DNA from: CAIWHR01 sp963843595
Lineage (GTDB): Bacteria; Pseudomonadota; Gammaproteobacteria; Burkholderiales; Casimicrobiaceae
Assembly: GCA_963843595.1 (NCBI GenBank)
Contig: CAWJLG010000015.1
Span: 1-64,000, forward strand
Length of the DNA: 64,000 bases
Reading direction: 5' to 3'
The notes under the pieces were generated by a model that did no database searches, was not told where the DNA came from, and saw nothing but the letters and a program-made list of their open reading frames with translations. The first letter of the stretch is position 1. Each line of letters opens with the position of its first letter. The translations under genes and the position numbers were made by a program. Below are positions 29,420-38,697 of this stretch, piece after piece.

Positions 29420-30952
29420 CTGGAACCTCCGGTCCTCACCCTTTCGGGCATCACCAAGCGCTTCGGCGCGCTGGTCGCCAACGAGGCCGTCTCGCTCGAC
29501 CTCGCGCGCGGCGAGGTGCTGGCGCTGCTGGGCGAAAATGGCGCCGGCAAGTCGACGCTGGTGTCGATCCTGTTCGGCCATTACGTTGCCGACGAGGGTG
29601 CGATCAGCGCTTTCGGCGTTCCGTTGCCGCCCGGCAACCCGGCGGCAGCTCTGGCGGCCGGCATCGGGATGGTCCACCAGCATTTCACGCTGGCCGACAA
29701 CCTCGAGGTGCTCGACAACATCCTGATCGGCACCGAACCCCTGTGGCAGCCGTTCTCGCGTCGGCGCGAGGCGCGGGCGAAGGTGAGGGACACCGCGCGC
29801 CGTTTCGGCCTCGCGGTCGATCCGGACAGGCGGGTGGGCGAACTTTCCGTCGGCGAGCGCCAGCGCGTCGAGATCCTGAAGGCACTCTATCGCGGCGCGC
29901 GCATCCTCATTCTCGACGAGCCCACCGCCGTGCTGACGCCGCAGGAGAGCCGCGACCTCTTCGCGACGCTGCGCCAGCTCGTCGCCGAAGGCCTCGCGAT
30001 CATCTTCATCAGCCACAAGCTCGACGAGGTGCTCGCGGTGTCCGATCGCATCGCCGTGCTCCGGGCCGGCAAGCTCGTCGGCACGCGTCGTGCCCGCGAC
30101 ACCGGCAAGGCCGAACTTGCCGAGCTGATGGTCGGACGCAAGGTCGAGATGCCGGTGCGCGAGCGCCGCGTCTCGGGCGCGGCGGTCGTCACGCTTCGCG
30201 GTATCGGCGTCGGTGACGCCCGCGGTCACCGGCTGCTCGATGGCGTCGACCTCGACGTCGCTGCCGGCGAGATCGTCGCCGTGGCCGGGGTCGCCGGCAA
30301 CGGCCAGCAGGCACTCGCCGATCTCCTGTCGGGTACGCTCGCGGCGGAGCAGGGTACCGTCCGCGTCGACGGTCGTGCGCTGCCTGCCGATCCGCGTGCG
30401 TGGATCGCCGCCCGGGCGGCCCGCATCCCCGAAGACCGCCACGCGGTCGGCGTGGTCGGTGATCTTCCCGTCTGGGAGAACGCCGTCTCGGAACGGCTGC
30501 GCACGCCGGCGTTCACGCGTCTGGGTTTCGTCCGCCGTGCCGCGGCGCGCGCACATGCCGCGGACCTCGTGCGCCGCTTCGACGTGCGCGGTGCCGGCAT
30601 CGACGCACCGACGCGCGCACTCTCCGGCGGCAACATGCAGAAGCTGATCCTCGGCCGTGCGCTGTCCGTCGGCGGCGACGCGCCGCCGGCATTCATCCTC
30701 GCGAACCAGCCGACCTGGGGACTCGACATCGGCGCGGTCGCCTACGTTCACCGGTGCCTGCTCGATGCGGCGGCGGCCGGCGCCGCCGTGCTGCTGATCT
30801 CCGAGGATCTCGACGAGATCTTCGCGATCGCCGACCGCATCGGCGTGATGTGCCACGGCCGGCTGTCGGCGGTGCGGCCGGCGGAATCGTGGACGCTCGC
30901 GGCGATCGGCCTCGCGATGACGGGCACCGAAGGGAGCGCGCATGCGGCTTGA
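29420..30952 (+). CDS. nucleoside ABC importer ATPase (two-domain), CTG start likely
   Basis: A 510-residue sugar/nucleoside-type ATPase with two ABC domains. The first has Walker A GENGAGKST (near residue 35) and signature LSVGERQRVEILKAL; the second has a degenerate Walker A (VAGVAGNGQQAL) and signature ALSGGNMQKLILGRAL, as in NupA/RbsA-like proteins. No ATG, GTG or TTG precedes the conserved start. The frame begins at CTG 29420, five bases after AGGGGA, and the first ATG is codon 33, inside the fold. So a CTG start is proposed. The end overlaps the permease gene by 11 bases. Confidence 0.85.
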   Translation: MEPPVLTLSGITKRFGALVANEAVSLDLARGEVLALLGENGAGKSTLVSILFGHYVADEGAISAFGVPLPPGNPAAALAAGIGMVHQHFTLADNLEVLDNILIGTEPLWQPFSRRREARAKVRDTARRFGLAVDPDRRVGELSVGERQRVEILKALYRGARILILDEPTAVLTPQESRDLFATLRQLVAEGLAIIFISHKLDEVLAVSDRIAVLRAGKLVGTRRARDTGKAELAELMVGRKVEMPVRERRVSGAAVVTLRGIGVGDARGHRLLDGVDLDVAAGEIVAVAGVAGNGQQALADLLSGTLAAEQGTVRVDGRALPADPRAWIAARAARIPEDRHAVGVVGDLPVWENAVSERLRTPAFTRLGFVRRAAARAHAADLVRRFDVRGAGIDAPTRALSGGNMQKLILGRALSVGGDAPPAFILANQPTWGLDIGAVAYVHRCLLDAAAAGAAVLLISEDLDEIFAIADRIGVMCHGRLSAVRPAESWTLAAIGLAMTGTEGSAHAA

Positions 30953-32003
30953 GGCGCGGCCGGAAATCTCGCGCACGATGCTGATCGCGGCGCCGTTCGC
31001 CGCGGTCGCATTCACGCTGGTCGTGTGCTCGCTGCTCGTCGCCTGGGCCGGTGCGCCGGTCGGCCGCGCCTACGTGCTGCTGCTCGAGGGCGGCTTCGGC
31101 TCGCGCTTCGCCGTCTCCGAAACGCTGACCCGGGCCACCCCGCTGATCCTCACCGGCCTCGCCGTCGCCGTCGCGTTCCGCGCGAAGCTCTACAACATCG
31201 GCGCGGAGGGTCAGCTGTATGTCGGGGCGCTGGCGGCGGTCGCGGTCGGCGGCCTCTCGGGATCGGGCACGCTGCCGCTCCCCGCGGTCGCGATGTTCGT
31301 GCTGATGTTCGCCGCCGCGATGGCGGCCGGTGCGCTGCTGCTGCTCGGCCCGGCGCTGCTGAAGATGCGCTTCGGGGTCGACGAGGTCGTCACGACGCTG
31401 CTGCTCAACTTCATCGCGCTGCTCTTCGTCTCGCTCTTGCTCGACGGCCCGATGAAGGACCCGGCGGCGATGGGCTGGCCGCAATCGTTGGCGTTGCCGG
31501 CCGAGCTCGAGCTGGCGAAGCTCGCCGAGCGCTCGCGGGTGCACACCGGACTCCTGATCGCGCTCGCACTGGCGGTGCTGGTGTGGGTCGTCAACCGATT
31601 CACGGCGTTCGGGTTCGAGCTGCGCGCCGTCGGGGCGAACGCGCGTGCCGCCGCGTTCGCCGGCATGCCGGTGCAGACGGTCGTCGTCAAGACGGCGCTC
31701 CTGTCCGGGGCGCTCGCCGGGCTGGCCGGATGCATCGAGGTCGCGGGTCGGGCAGGGTACGTGACGCTCGACATGTCGCCCGGTTACGGCTACAGCGGCA
31801 TCGTGATCGCGATGCTGGCGCAGCTCAATCCGCTCGCGGTCGTCGCCGCCGCGGTGTTCGTGGCAGGGGTGCTCGTCGGTGCCGACAGCATGAGCCGCAC
31901 GATCGCGGTGCCGACGTACATCGCCGACGTCATCGTCGCGACGTCGCTGATCGCGATGCTGGTGGCGACGATGCTGGCGCGCTACCGGCTGCGCTGGCGC
32001 TGA
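30942..32003 (+). CDS. nucleoside ABC importer permease 1
   Basis: A 353-residue membrane protein of the BPD_transp_2 family with about nine helices. Motifs such as FRAKLYNIGAEGQLYVGAL and FGVDEVVTTLLLNFIALL are typical of the first permease of BMP-dependent nucleoside importers (NupB/YufP-like). It overlaps the ATPase gene and is followed two bases later by the second permease. Confidence 0.9.
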   Translation: MRLEARPEISRTMLIAAPFAAVAFTLVVCSLLVAWAGAPVGRAYVLLLEGGFGSRFAVSETLTRATPLILTGLAVAVAFRAKLYNIGAEGQLYVGALAAVAVGGLSGSGTLPLPAVAMFVLMFAAAMAAGALLLLGPALLKMRFGVDEVVTTLLLNFIALLFVSLLLDGPMKDPAAMGWPQSLALPAELELAKLAERSRVHTGLLIALALAVLVWVVNRFTAFGFELRAVGANARAAAFAGMPVQTVVVKTALLSGALAGLAGCIEVAGRAGYVTLDMSPGYGYSGIVIAMLAQLNPLAVVAAAVFVAGVLVGADSMSRTIAVPTYIADVIVATSLIAMLVATMLARYRLRWR

Positions 32004-32005
32004 CG

Positions 32006-32932
32006 ATGGGCGGCGACATCCTCGACATCGTTCTTGGCGCGCCGTTCTGGATCGCCGTGCTGCGCATCGCCACGCCGCTCGTGTTCGGCACGCTCGGCGT
32101 GCTCCTGTGCGAGCGCGCGGGCGTGCTGAATCTCGGCATCGAGGGAATCATGGTGATGGGCGCCTTCGCCGGCTGGCTTGCGGTGTACCAGGGCGCCGGA
32201 CTGTGGACAGGTGTAGCCGTCGCGGCCGCGGCCGGGGCGGGACTGGGCCTGCTGCACGCGATGCTGACCGTGCCGCTCGGTTTGTCGCAACACGTCTCGG
32301 GGCTCGGCGTCACGATGTTCGGCACCAGCCTCGCGTACTATGCCTACCGCGTCACGTTTCCCACGGTCACCACACCGCCGACGATTCAGCCGTTCGCGCC
32401 GATGGACTGGCTGCCGATTCCGGTCCTGAACGCACAGACCGCGCTGACGCTGCTCGCACTCGCCGTCGTGCCGGCGATTGCGTACTTTCTGAACCGGACG
32501 CCGGCCGGACTCGCCGTGCGCATGGTCGGCGAGAACCCGGGCGCCGCCGAAGGCCAGGGCATCGACGTCGTCGCCGTGCGCATGACGACGGTCGTCGCCG
32601 GGTCCGCGCTGATGGGGGTCGCCGGCGCGTTCCTCACGCTGTCGGCGTTCAACGCCTTCTTCTTCAACATGGTCAACGGCCGCGGCTGGGTCTGCGTCGC
32701 GCTGGTCGTGTTCGCCTCGTGGCGTCCGGGCAAGGCGCTGCTCGGCGCGATCCTGTTCGCCGCCTTCGACGCGCTGCAGCTGCGGCTGCAGCAGGCGAGC
32801 GGGGCGGGGCTGCCGTACCAGGTCTACCTGATGCTGCCGTATGCGCTGTCGATCCTCGCGCTGGTCGTCATGGCGCGTCGCGCCGCCTATCCGCAGGCGT
32901 TGATGAAACCCTATCGCAAAGGTGAACGATGA
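32006..32932 (+). CDS. nucleoside ABC importer permease 2
   Basis: A 308-residue BPD_transp_2 permease with eight to nine helices, the YufQ/NupC-like partner of the preceding protein. It has CERAGVLNLGIEGIMVMGAF near the start and NGRGWVCVALVVFASWRPGKALL, both typical. Its stop overlaps the cytosine deaminase ATG (ATGA), so the two are translationally coupled. This supports pyrimidine bases or nucleosides as the substrate. Confidence 0.9.
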   Translation: MGGDILDIVLGAPFWIAVLRIATPLVFGTLGVLLCERAGVLNLGIEGIMVMGAFAGWLAVYQGAGLWTGVAVAAAAGAGLGLLHAMLTVPLGLSQHVSGLGVTMFGTSLAYYAYRVTFPTVTTPPTIQPFAPMDWLPIPVLNAQTALTLLALAVVPAIAYFLNRTPAGLAVRMVGENPGAAEGQGIDVVAVRMTTVVAGSALMGVAGAFLTLSAFNAFFFNMVNGRGWVCVALVVFASWRPGKALLGAILFAAFDALQLRLQQASGAGLPYQVYLMLPYALSILALVVMARRAAYPQALMKPYRKGER

Positions 32933-34239
32933 AGAAGCAGCGTTCCACCACCATCCGACACGAGCTCATCGTGCGTCACGCCGTTCTGCCGAGCGGCCGA
33001 GCCGGGACGTCGATCGCCGTCGACAGCGGCCGGATCGTTGCGGTCGACGACGATGCGGCGCTCGCGGAGGCGGTGGGCGCGACGGAAATCGATGCCCGCG
33101 GCAACCTGGTGACGCCCCCGTTCGTCGACGCGCATTTCCACATGGACGCGACGCTGTCGTACGGCCTGCCGCGGGTCAACCAGTCCGGCACGCTGCTCGA
33201 AGGCATCGCGCTGTGGGGCGAGTTGAAACCGCAGCTCACGCACGACGCGATCGTCGAGCGGGCGCTCGCGTATTGCGACTGGGCGGTGGCCAAGGGACTG
33301 CTCGCCATCCGCTCGCACGTCGACGTCTGCGACGACCGGTTGCTCGCGGTCGACGCGCTGCTGCACGTGAAGGAGAAGGTCAAGCCGTATCTCGATCTGC
33401 AGCTCGTCGCGTTTCCGCAGGACGGCCTGCTGCGCTCCCCGACCGCGCGCGCCAATCTCATTCGCGCGCTGGACAAGGGCGTGGACGTCGTCGGCGGCAT
33501 TCCGCACTTCGAGCGGACGATGGCCGAGGGCGCGGAGTCGGTGCGCATCCTGTGCGAGATCGCCGCCGAGCGCGGCCTGCCGGTCGACATGCACTGCGAC
33601 GAGACCGACGATCCGCTGTCGCGGCACATCGAGACGCTGGCCTTCCACACGCAGCGGCTCGGGTCTGCACGGGCGCGTGAACGGCTCGCACCTGACGTCG
33701 ATGCACTCGATGGACAACTACTACGTGTCGAAGCTGATTCCGCTGATGGCCGAGGCCGGCGTATCGGCGGTCGCCAATCCGCTGATCAACATCACCATCC
33801 AGGGCCGGCACGACACGTATCCGAAACGCCGCGGCATGACCCGGGTGCCCGAGCTGCTGGCCGCCGGCGTCCCGGTCGCCTTCGGCCACGACTGCGTGAT
33901 GGACCCGTGGTACAGCCTGGGCTCGGGCGACATGCTCGAGGTCGCGCACATGGGACTGCACGTCGCGCAGATGACCGGGCAGGACGCGATGCGCGCAGTG
34001 CTTCGATGCGGTCACGGTCACGCCCGGCGCGCATCCTCGGCCTCGACGGCTACGGCATCGCGCCCGGCTGTCACGCGGACTTCGTGCTGCTGCAGGCGCG
34101 CGATCCGATCGAGGCGATACGGCTGCGCGCGACGCGGCTGGCCGTGGTCCGGCGCGGGCGGGTGATCGCGCGCACGCCGGAGGCGACGGCGACGCTCGAT
34201 CTGCCGGGGAGACCGGGGGCGATCGATTTCCGGCGCTGA
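32929..34239 (+). CDS. codA: cytosine deaminase, three single-base insertions
   Basis: Amidohydrolase of 436 residues that turns cytosine into uracil and ammonia. Metal-site motifs are present: DAHFHMD, MHCDETDD, and GHDCVMDPWYSLGSGDMLEV with HMGLHVAQMTG, all close to E. coli CodA. The frame breaks at 33664 (extra T), 33997 (extra A) and about 34026 (extra G). The three +1 shifts return to the starting frame, so a simple frame scan shows a full-length protein whose middle third is nonsense. With all three removed every motif is in frame. It feeds uracil to upp and the URC genes. Confidence 0.85.
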   Translation: MKKQRSTTIRHELIVRHAVLPSGRAGTSIAVDSGRIVAVDDDAALAEAVGATEIDARGNLVTPPFVDAHFHMDATLSYGLPRVNQSGTLLEGIALWGELKPQLTHDAIVERALAYCDWAVAKGLLAIRSHVDVCDDRLLAVDALLHVKEKVKPYLDLQLVAFPQDGLLRSPTARANLIRALDKGVDVVGGIPHFERTMAEGAESVRILCEIAAERGLPVDMHCDETDDPLSRHIETLAFHTQRLGSARARERLAPDVDALDGQLLRVEADSADGRGRRIGGRQSADQHHHPGPARHVSETPRHDPGARAAGRRRPGRLRPRLRDGPVVQPGLGRHARGRAHGTARRADDRAGRDARSASMRSRSRPARILGLDGYGIAPGCHADFVLLQARDPIEAIRLRATRLAVVRRGRVIARTPEATATLDLPGRPGAIDFRR

Positions 34240-34490
34240 CAGGGAAGCGAACGTGACGACACAGTCGTCGTCGCCGACCGAAGCGACTCAGTGGAAAGGG
34301 GAACCGTCGGAGGCCGGACGGCGGATTCCCGAGCACGTTACGTTGTGGCGCGTCCACGAACGATCCGATTGAGCATTGCGACGATCTGTCGCGAGTTGTT
34401 ACCACGAACGTGTACACAACAACGAACGGAGATTGGACTCTTCATGGTTGCCGGGCTATGATTGATCCGCCCGGCATCAACGTTCCCATC

Positions 34491-37445
34491 ATGACCATTC
34501 GCGACATTCGGTTGGACCTTCGGCGCGGCACTTCGCCGAGTGGCATTCACGGCGGTCGTCGCCATCGTCGTGGGTGTCTGTCCCATCATGACCGCTCACG
34601 AAATATCGTCTGGACCGTCTGCGTCGGCGTACTAATCGCCGAGGGGCATTCAGCGGCGGTAGCCGACCATCGTCGTGGCGGGCACAGATCCCGGCACGGG
34701 CAGCCGACACGGAGGCCTCGCGATTTTACGAGGATGCGCTCGCCCGCTACGAGCGCAACGACGTTGCAGGGGCGATCGTCCAGCTCAAGAACGCGTTGCA
34801 GAAAGACCCGGGAATGCTCGCCGCGAACGTACTGATGGGCAAGGCGCTGCTCAAGAACGGCGACGCCCAGGGTGCGGAAGTGACGTTCGCCAAGGCCCTC
34901 AAGCTCGGCGCCGACCGGGCGGAAGTGATCGTGCCGATGGCGCAGGCCTACCTGGCGCAGGGCAAGTACGACACCTTGCTTGAGCGCATTACGCCTGAGG
35001 GACTGCTGCCGCGCCAGACGCAAATCGAGATTCTGATTCTGCGCGGCACGCGCAGGCGGAAAGCGGCAACACGACGGCCGCGTTGCGCTCGTTCGACGAC
35101 GCGCAGTCGCTCGATCCGAAATCGATGTCCGTCCGGCTGGCGCGCGCGAATCTCATGATGCGGAACGGACAGGTCAATCGGGCGAGCGCGTTGGCCGACG
35201 AGATCGTGAAGCTCGCTCCCAACGATTCCGCGGCCTGGAATCTCCGGGGCTCGGTCGCGCACGTCAAGGGCGACTTGCAGGCGGCGTTGGCCGACTACGC
35301 GAAGGCGATCGCGCTTGACACGAAGAATCTCGATGCGCGCGTCGCTCAGGCCGGAATTTACCTCGATCTCGGGCGACTCGACGACGCCGACCGAGCGGTC
35401 GCCGAACTGCAGCAGATTTCGCCGCTCGAGCCGCGTGGGGCATACCTGCGGGCGGTGGTCGCGAGTCGACGGAACGACGCGGATACCGTTCGGACGTCGC
35501 TGACCGACGTGGTCGGCCTGCTCGATCCCGTGCCAAAGGAGACGTCTCAGTCGTTATGGCCAGCTCCTGATGGTTGGCGGCTTGTCGCACTACGGACTCG
35601 GCAATCTGGAGAAGGCTGCCGACTACCTCAAGATCCACGTCAGACTCAATCCGGGACAACCGGGACCGAGCAAGCTCCTCGCGAGCATCTACATCGATCG
35701 CGGCGACGCCAAGAGCGCGATCAGTCTGCTGGAGCCCCTGCGGACGACGGCGCCCAACGATCCGCAGGTTCTGACGCTGTTCGCCGCTGCGCAGATGGCC
35801 GAGCGGCGCTACAGCCAGGCGGCGGCCCTGCTCGAGCAGGCGGTGAAAGCTTTCGGGCGGCGCTCCGGACGTTCGTGCCGAGTACGGTGTGAGCCTGATC
35901 GGAAACGCGACAGGCGGACCTCGGGCTCAATCAGCTGCAGCAGGCCTTCGCCAAGGATCCCGGGCAGGCCCACGCCGGAGTGGTCCTGACGGCGATGTAC
36001 ATGAAGCGCAACCAGCCGAAGAAGGCGGTCGAGGTCATCGACGCCGTCGTGAAGCGCGATCCGAAGAACGTCGATGCCATCAATCTGCAAGGCGTCGCTC
36101 ACGCGGCGGCGGGAGACCGGGCCGGGGCGCGGGCCGCTTACGAAAAGGCTGATTGCGCTCAATCCCGGTACTACGGCGCCCGTCTGAATCTCGCGCGGCT
36201 CGACGTGGCCGACGGCAAGAACGGACGTCGCGCGGCAGCGCCTGCGGAGTTGCTCAAGGCCGACGAGAAGCAACGGCGACGCGATGTACGAGATGGGGCT
36301 GCTCGAAGACCAGGCCGGACACCCCGACGAAGCCATTCGCTGGCTCGAACGTGCAAAGGCGATGCCCAAGCAGCGCGTGCGCGCCGACATCTACCTCAGC
36401 GATGTGCTGCTGCAGACAGCGCAGCTTCGATCAGGCGGTGAGCGTGGCGAACGACGCCGCGAGTCGAGCGCCCAAGGATCTGTCCGCACTCTACGCGCTG
36501 AGCCGCGCACAGCTTGCGGCGGGCGACAATCGAGGCGCCGGACTGACGCTGCCGTCGATGAGTCAGCTCGTCGGCTTCGATCCGGTCGAGAACGTGACGA
36601 TCGCGCGACTGCAAATCGCTGCCGGCGACTCGCGAGAACGCGCGTCTACAGCCTCGAGCAAGGCGCTCAAGGACGATCCGGACAATCTGCCGGCGTTGAC
36701 ATTGCTGACCGAAATCGAGATTGCAGGTCGCGATTACGCGAAGGCCGAGCAGCATGCAAAGCGCATCAGCGAGCGGTTTCCGTCCAACGGATTGGGTCTG
36801 CGACTGCTGGGCGATTTGGCGGTCGCGCGTGGACAGACGGAGACTGCGGTCACGAATTACCGGGCGGCGCTCGCCAAGGAAAGGAACGTCGACACAACGC
36901 TTCGCCTGTATCGCGCCTACGTGAGCGCGGCGATTCCGGCAGGGCGCTGGCCGTCCTCGAGCAGTCGTTGCGCGAGAACCCCAACGATAGCGTCGTACTC
37001 CGCGTCCTTGCCGACGGCCAGCTGCGCGCTGGCAAGGTGGCCGCGGCGCGCGGCAATTACGATCGACTGTTGCAGCGGAATTCGAACGACGTCGAGGTGC
37101 TCAACAATCTCGCGCAGGTTGCTCTGCGCCAGGTGACAGCAAGGCTGCGCTGGGCTATGCCGAGCGTGCGTACCAGCTGGCGAAAAACGATCGCCGCCAT
37201 CATCGATACGTTGGGATGGGTGCTCGTTCGCCAAGGCCAGTTGGATCGCGGAATCGGCCTACTGCGCGACGCCCGTCTGCGCGATTCCTCAAATCCCAGA
37301 AATCCGCTATCACCTGGCGGCCGCGCTGGCGCAAATCGGCCGCGAAGCGGAAGCGCGCAGCGAGTTGAAGGAGATACTGAAGGATGGCGTGGCATTCGAC
37401 GGCGTCGAGGACGCGCGCAAACTGCAGCAGAAGCTTGGCTCATGA
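34491..37445 (+). CDS. prsT: PEP-CTERM system TPR protein PrsT, many frameshifts
   Basis: A gene of about 980 codons spread over all three frames. A hydrophobic leader (AFTAVVAIVVGVC) near 34545 is followed by many TPR units, starting ALARYERNDVAGAIVQLKNALQKDPG, the signature start of PrsT proteins that accompany XrtA/PEP-CTERM sorting systems. The last unit ends KLQQKLG before the stop at 37443. At least ten indels of both signs are needed. Codon bias is kept between them, so the break-up is either recent decay or poor sequence. PrsT is a putative lipoprotein linked to exopolysaccharide export. The exact start is uncertain. Confidence 0.7.
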
Positions 37446-37775
37446 ATTTGGGAACGCGGCCGGCGCTTCCTCTCGTTTTCAGAAATGCGGGATTGATTGT
37501 AAGTGCGCCTTACATACAGAGTTGGGACGGATGTAGCCTACGCGAATTAATTCGCAGTGAGGGCATGGCCGAATCCGGTGTCGGAGATTCTTACAGTGCG
37601 ATGAGTTCTTGGTTTCAGCGTTAGCGTAAGTCATTGATTGTAATTATATGTACTTCCCGGCTCGGTTCTTGCCTCTACGTATGTTGAATAGTGGCTGTTC
37701 CATCGGACTGCGGTTGGGATTGGGTTAGTGGCTAACAGCTCACAGCTAACAGTGACAGGTACCAAGGACCGAAAA
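37446..37775. other. AT-richer leader region of the PEP-CTERM gene
   Basis: A 330-base gap with clearly lower G+C than its surroundings. It has no gene. It contains the sigma-54-like promoter listed at 37658 and, upstream of it, AT-rich sequence (AATTAATTCG, TGTAATTATATG) that could host activator binding. Confidence 0.6.
37658..37673 (+). promoter_or_regulatory. candidate sigma-54 promoter
   Basis: C-GGCTCGGTTC-TTGC-C matches the sigma-54 pattern: GG (37659-37660) and GC (37671-37672) are exactly ten bases apart, with GGC and TTGC intact. Transcription would start near 37683, about 93 bases before the PEP-CTERM ATG. PEP-CTERM genes in related bacteria are controlled by PrsK/PrsR with sigma-54, so the site fits its setting. 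Confidence 0.55.
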
Positions 37776-38634
37776 ATGACACGAATCGGCGATCGGATTG
37801 CCCTGCTGCTTGTTGCACCATGGATTCTTGTACTGGGCGTTCCCGCCTCTGCGACGGCGGTGTGGACAAGCGGTGGATGCGCTGGGACCTACAACAACGT
37901 CAGTTGTGCGCCGAGCTACACCGGCACCAACGGCACAAGCGTGACCGTTACTGCGATTTCCGATACCGGTTCGAACAGCGCCAACGGGACCTACCTCGCG
38001 AGCGCCTACATTGGTTCGTATTCTGGCGGTTATGGCGTGACGAGCGCCTATGGCAATCTCACGAACAGCAATAGCATGAACGACACCACCGCCCCGCTTA
38101 CATCGGAGACCACGTCCTCGCCCGAGCACTCGATGGACAACTACCGGAACATCGAGTACTTGTTGTATTCCTTTGCTGCGCCGGTGTCGCTGAATCAGGT
38201 AACTCTCGGGTGGACACAGCCCGCGAGTGGCACCCCGCCCGGTGACTCGGATATCAGTGTTCTCGCATTCGGCAGTGCCGGTGGCCCTGGATTGACTTCC
38301 GGGACCAGAACCTACTCCGGCCTAGTCGGGAACGGGTGGCAGGTGATCGGCAATTACTCGAACGTCTGCCCGTCGACAGGGTGCGGACCAAGTTCGGTCG
38401 CTATTAACTCAGGCGACGTTTCCTCTAGCTACTGGCTCATCGGTGCCTATAACAGTGTGTTCAAGCCTGCAGGAACCACAGCTTGGACCACAGGCAACGA
38501 CTACGTAAAACTTCTGTCAGTGGCGGGCAACGTCCGCCCGCCCCAAGGCCAGACTCCCGAGCCCTCGTCGATGCTGCTGTTCGGAATTGGCCTCCTTGCC
38601 TTGACTAGCGCTTTATCGGCGCCGCGTGGTCTGA
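37776..38634 (+). CDS. PEP-CTERM sorting-domain protein, C-terminal frameshift
   Basis: Exported protein of about 285 residues. Signal peptide about 1-28 (ending PASATA), a Ser/Thr/Gly/Asn-rich middle, and a PEP-CTERM tail starting at residue 260: TPEPSSMLLFGIGLLALT. The tail should end in a basic cluster, but the frame as read runs on to 38756. Removing the A at 38607 gives LTALYRRRVV and a stop at 38632-38634, a textbook ending, just before a terminator. So the 3' extension is an artefact. It would be cut and anchored by an exosortase not in this window. Ribosome site AAGGA. Confidence 0.85.
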
Positions 38635-38663
38635 TCACCGACGCAAGCGCGGCCTCGCTCCAG

Positions 38664-38697
38664 AAGCCAACCCGCCTTCCCGGCGGGTTTGGCTTTT
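38664..38697 (+). terminator. rho-independent terminator of the PEP-CTERM gene
   Basis: AAGCCAACCCGCC pairs with GGCGGGTTTGGCTT (one bulged base) around a TTCC loop, ending in TTTTT. It lies 30 bases after the repaired stop codon and inside the uncorrected frame, which supports the frameshift reading. Confidence 0.85.
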
